Source: an uncultured Prevotellaceae bacterium
Lineage (GTDB): Bacteria; Bacteroidota; Bacteroidia; Bacteroidales; Bacteroidaceae
Assembly (NCBI GenBank): GCA_902786565.1
Contig: CADACW010000014.1
Location: 1 to 64,000 of the forward strand
Reading direction: 5' to 3'
DNA length: 64,000 nucleotides
The stretch's first letter is position 1; every line of letters begins with the position of its first letter. Under the pieces are notes generated by a model. It did not search any database. It saw nothing but the letters and a program-made list of their open reading frames with translations, and was not told the DNA's origin. The translations under genes were made by a program, and so were the position numbers. This document shows positions 62,955-64,000 of this stretch, one piece after another.

Positions 62955-63075
62955 TTATGCAACCCAATGCCCTATATGGGCCAGACAGCGGTAGCCCGCC
63001 GTTGCGGTCATCCCCGTACCAGCCATTCGAATGGCAGGCGCCCCCTGTCAGATGTCTATGGCATCGGCTGCGCAA
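62955..63075 (-). pseudogene. Decayed lectin-fold / variable-region-like fragment
   Basis: Minus-strand text HLTGGACHSNGWYGDDRNGG, then, after a one-base frame change, TAVWPI and TAG, which matches the end pattern GYYG-DR-GG-SVRPV of FISUMP/DGR-target lectin folds. The stretch CCGCAACGGCGGGC is nearly the same as CCGCTACGGCGGGC in the fragment at 31377-31766. Only the C-terminal part survives. Confidence 0.45.
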
Positions 63076-63145
63076 AACTTGAGAAAGTTGAATTACCTGA
63101 TCTCTTCCAGTTACTAAAAAAAGCAAAAAAAGTGTACTGTTCGAT

Positions 63146-63174
63146 TTTGGTATAAGTTTTTTTTTGTATCTTTG
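63146..63174 (+). promoter_or_regulatory. Promoter of lepA
   Basis: TATCTTTG at 63167-63174 after a run of nine T; a TTTG at 63146-63149 lies 17 bp upstream. The leader is about 25 nt to the ATG at 63199. Confidence 0.7.
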
Positions 63175-63198
63175 CAACTTAAAATACAATTCAAGTCA

Positions 63199-64000
63199 AT
63201 GAAGAACATACGCAACTTCTGCATCATCGCACATATAGACCACGGAAAGTCAACACTGGCCGACCGTCTGCTGGAACGCACCAAGACCATTCAGGTGACC
63301 GAAGGACAGATGCTCGACGACATGGACTTGGAACGGGAGCGAGGTATCACCATCAAGAGCCACGCCATCCAGATGGAATATGTATATAGTGGTGAGAATG
63401 GAGAGGTGATAGGTGAGAATGGAGAGGTAAGAGGTGAGAAACCGGCCCCTGGCAAGTACATTCTGAACCTGATTGACACGCCGGGACACGTGGACTTCTC
63501 CTACGAGGTGTCGCGGAGCATTGCCGCCTGCGAGGGTGCCCTGCTCGTGGTCGACGCCACACAGGGCGTGCAGGCACAGACCATATCAAACCTCTATATG
63601 GCCATAGACAACAACCTGGAAATCATACCCGTCATCAACAAGATTGACATGCCCAGCGCCATGCCCGACGAGGTGGAAGACGAAATCATTGACCTCATTG
63701 GCTGCAACCGCTCTGACATCATCCGCGCCAGCGGAAAAACAGGAGAGGGCGTGGACGAGATACTAAAGGCCGTGGTGGAGCGCATACCGCACCCCGTGGG
63801 CGACGAGCAGGCTCCGCTGCAGGCACTCATCTTCGACTCCGTCTTCAACTCGTTCAGGGGCATCATCGCCTACTTCAAAATCACCAACGGCATCATCCGT
63901 AAGGGCGACAAGGTGAAGTTCTTCAACACAGGCATGGAGTACGAGGCCGACGAGGTGGGCGTGCTCAAGATGGACATGATACCCCGGCAGGAACTGCGCA
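63199..64000 (+). CDS. lepA: Elongation factor 4 (LepA), 5' part, with repeat-derived insert
   Basis: 267 codons visible, running off the window. GTPase motifs: G1 [19 protein letters not shown]2 [15 protein letters not shown]3 [21 protein letters not shown]4 [16 protein letters not shown]. LepA acts on stalled or mis-translocated ribosomes. Between the [12 protein letters not shown] strand and [10 protein letters not shown] the protein has about 20 extra residues with a 7-residue period ([21 protein letters not shown]), coded by the heptad array at 63391-63439. This sits next to switch II in a normally fixed region. Confidence 0.95.
   Translation, partial: MKNIRNFCIIAHIDHGKSTLADRLLERTKTIQVTEGQMLDDMDLERERGITIKSHAIQMEYVYSGENGEVIGENGEVRGEKPAPGKYILNLIDTPGHVDFSYEVSRSIAACEGALLVVDATQGVQAQTISNLYMAIDNNLEIIPVINKIDMPSAMPDEVEDEIIDLIGCNRSDIIRASGKTGEGVDEILKAVVERIPHPVGDEQAPLQALIFDSVFNSFRGIIAYFKITNGIIRKGDKVKFFNTGMEYEADEVGVLKMDMIPRQELR
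63391..63439. repeat. Heptad repeat array, 7 units, in frame in lepA
   Basis: GGTGAGA, ATGGAGA, GGTGATA, GGTGAGA, ATGGAGA, GGTAAGA, GGTGAGA. Exact 7-bp period over 49 bases. Confidence 0.9.

Overview
The window reads as chromosome of a Bacteroidales bacterium, most like Prevotella or a close relative. Four signs point there. Promoters follow the Bacteroidetes pattern (TAnnTTTG with TTTG about 20 bp upstream). Exported proteins end in Prevotella-type tails or dockerin-like repeats. The bat/moxR genes, DUF58, DUF3667, HU-LysM and cambialistic-type SOD are all present. Base composition is even, with no phage or transposase block, so this is mostly core genome with decayed accessory fragments.

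Layout. 1-2.5 kb: tail of a bat (aerotolerance-type) cluster on the minus strand (BatD-like, BatA-like, a small exported protein). 3-5 kb: a plus-strand leucine-rich-repeat protein and superoxide dismutase that separate this tail from moxR-DUF58. 5-10.7 kb: one long minus-strand unit ftsY-rimO-HU-(HU/TM/LysM)-moxR-DUF58. 10.8-14.8 kb: meso-diaminopimelate dehydrogenase, a CoA-transferase and an unknown protein. 15-20.7 kb: M16 peptidase lipoprotein, GH51 arabinofuranosidase and NUDIX hydrolase (minus). 20.8-25.8 kb: DUF3667 membrane protein, aminotransferase and a helicase carrying an internal DEDD exonuclease. 26-31.1 kb: ispG-purE (minus), hydroxyacid dehydrogenase and Dcp peptidase (plus). 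31.1-36.2 kb: accessory patch with a lectin-fold (FISUMP/DGR-like) fragment, a nuclease with a coiled-coil minisatellite, small unknowns, a Na/Pi symporter and tRNA-Pro. 36.4-40.6 kb: two secreted endonuclease I paralogues plus a helix-hairpin-helix protein. 40.7-44.1 kb: LysM/periplasmic-binding protein, beta-barrel and AmpG-like permease. 44.4-51.4 kb: sugar nucleotidyltransferase, divergent WecB-like protein, two TPR proteins and gyrA. 51.8-59.3 kb: Cthe_2159-type exported protein, B3/4-domain protein, M48 protease, lemA, murB and DUF4348 lipoprotein. 59.4-62.4 kb: tRNA-Arg and tRNA-Val, then a two-component system operonic with azlCD. 63.2 kb to the end: 5' part of lepA.

The most unusual content is non-coding and repeated. 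(1) Five intergenic arrays, each three 21-bp palindromic units one base apart, most with a conserved G-run tail. (2) A scattered set of tandem 7-bp repeats that fill operon spacers and also lie in frame inside ispG, lepA, the response regulator and a BatD-like signal peptide. (3) A GC-rich hairpin repeat, again inside ispG and the response regulator. (4) A promoter module whose TTTG (-33) box sits in the loop of an 8-bp palindrome, seen three times. Two decayed C-type-lectin variable-region-like fragments and an orphan dockerin tail point to past movement of surface-protein modules.

How the genes work together: the window mixes envelope and peptidoglycan work (ddh, murB, AmpG-like permease, LysM proteins, sugar nucleotidyltransferase), protein export and modification (ftsY, rimO), stress and aerotolerance (sod, bat/moxR), nutrient scavenging (secreted nucleases, GH51, peptidases, Na/Pi, azlCD) and core information genes (gyrA, lepA, tRNAs). 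All calls come from reading the sequence; no database search was run.
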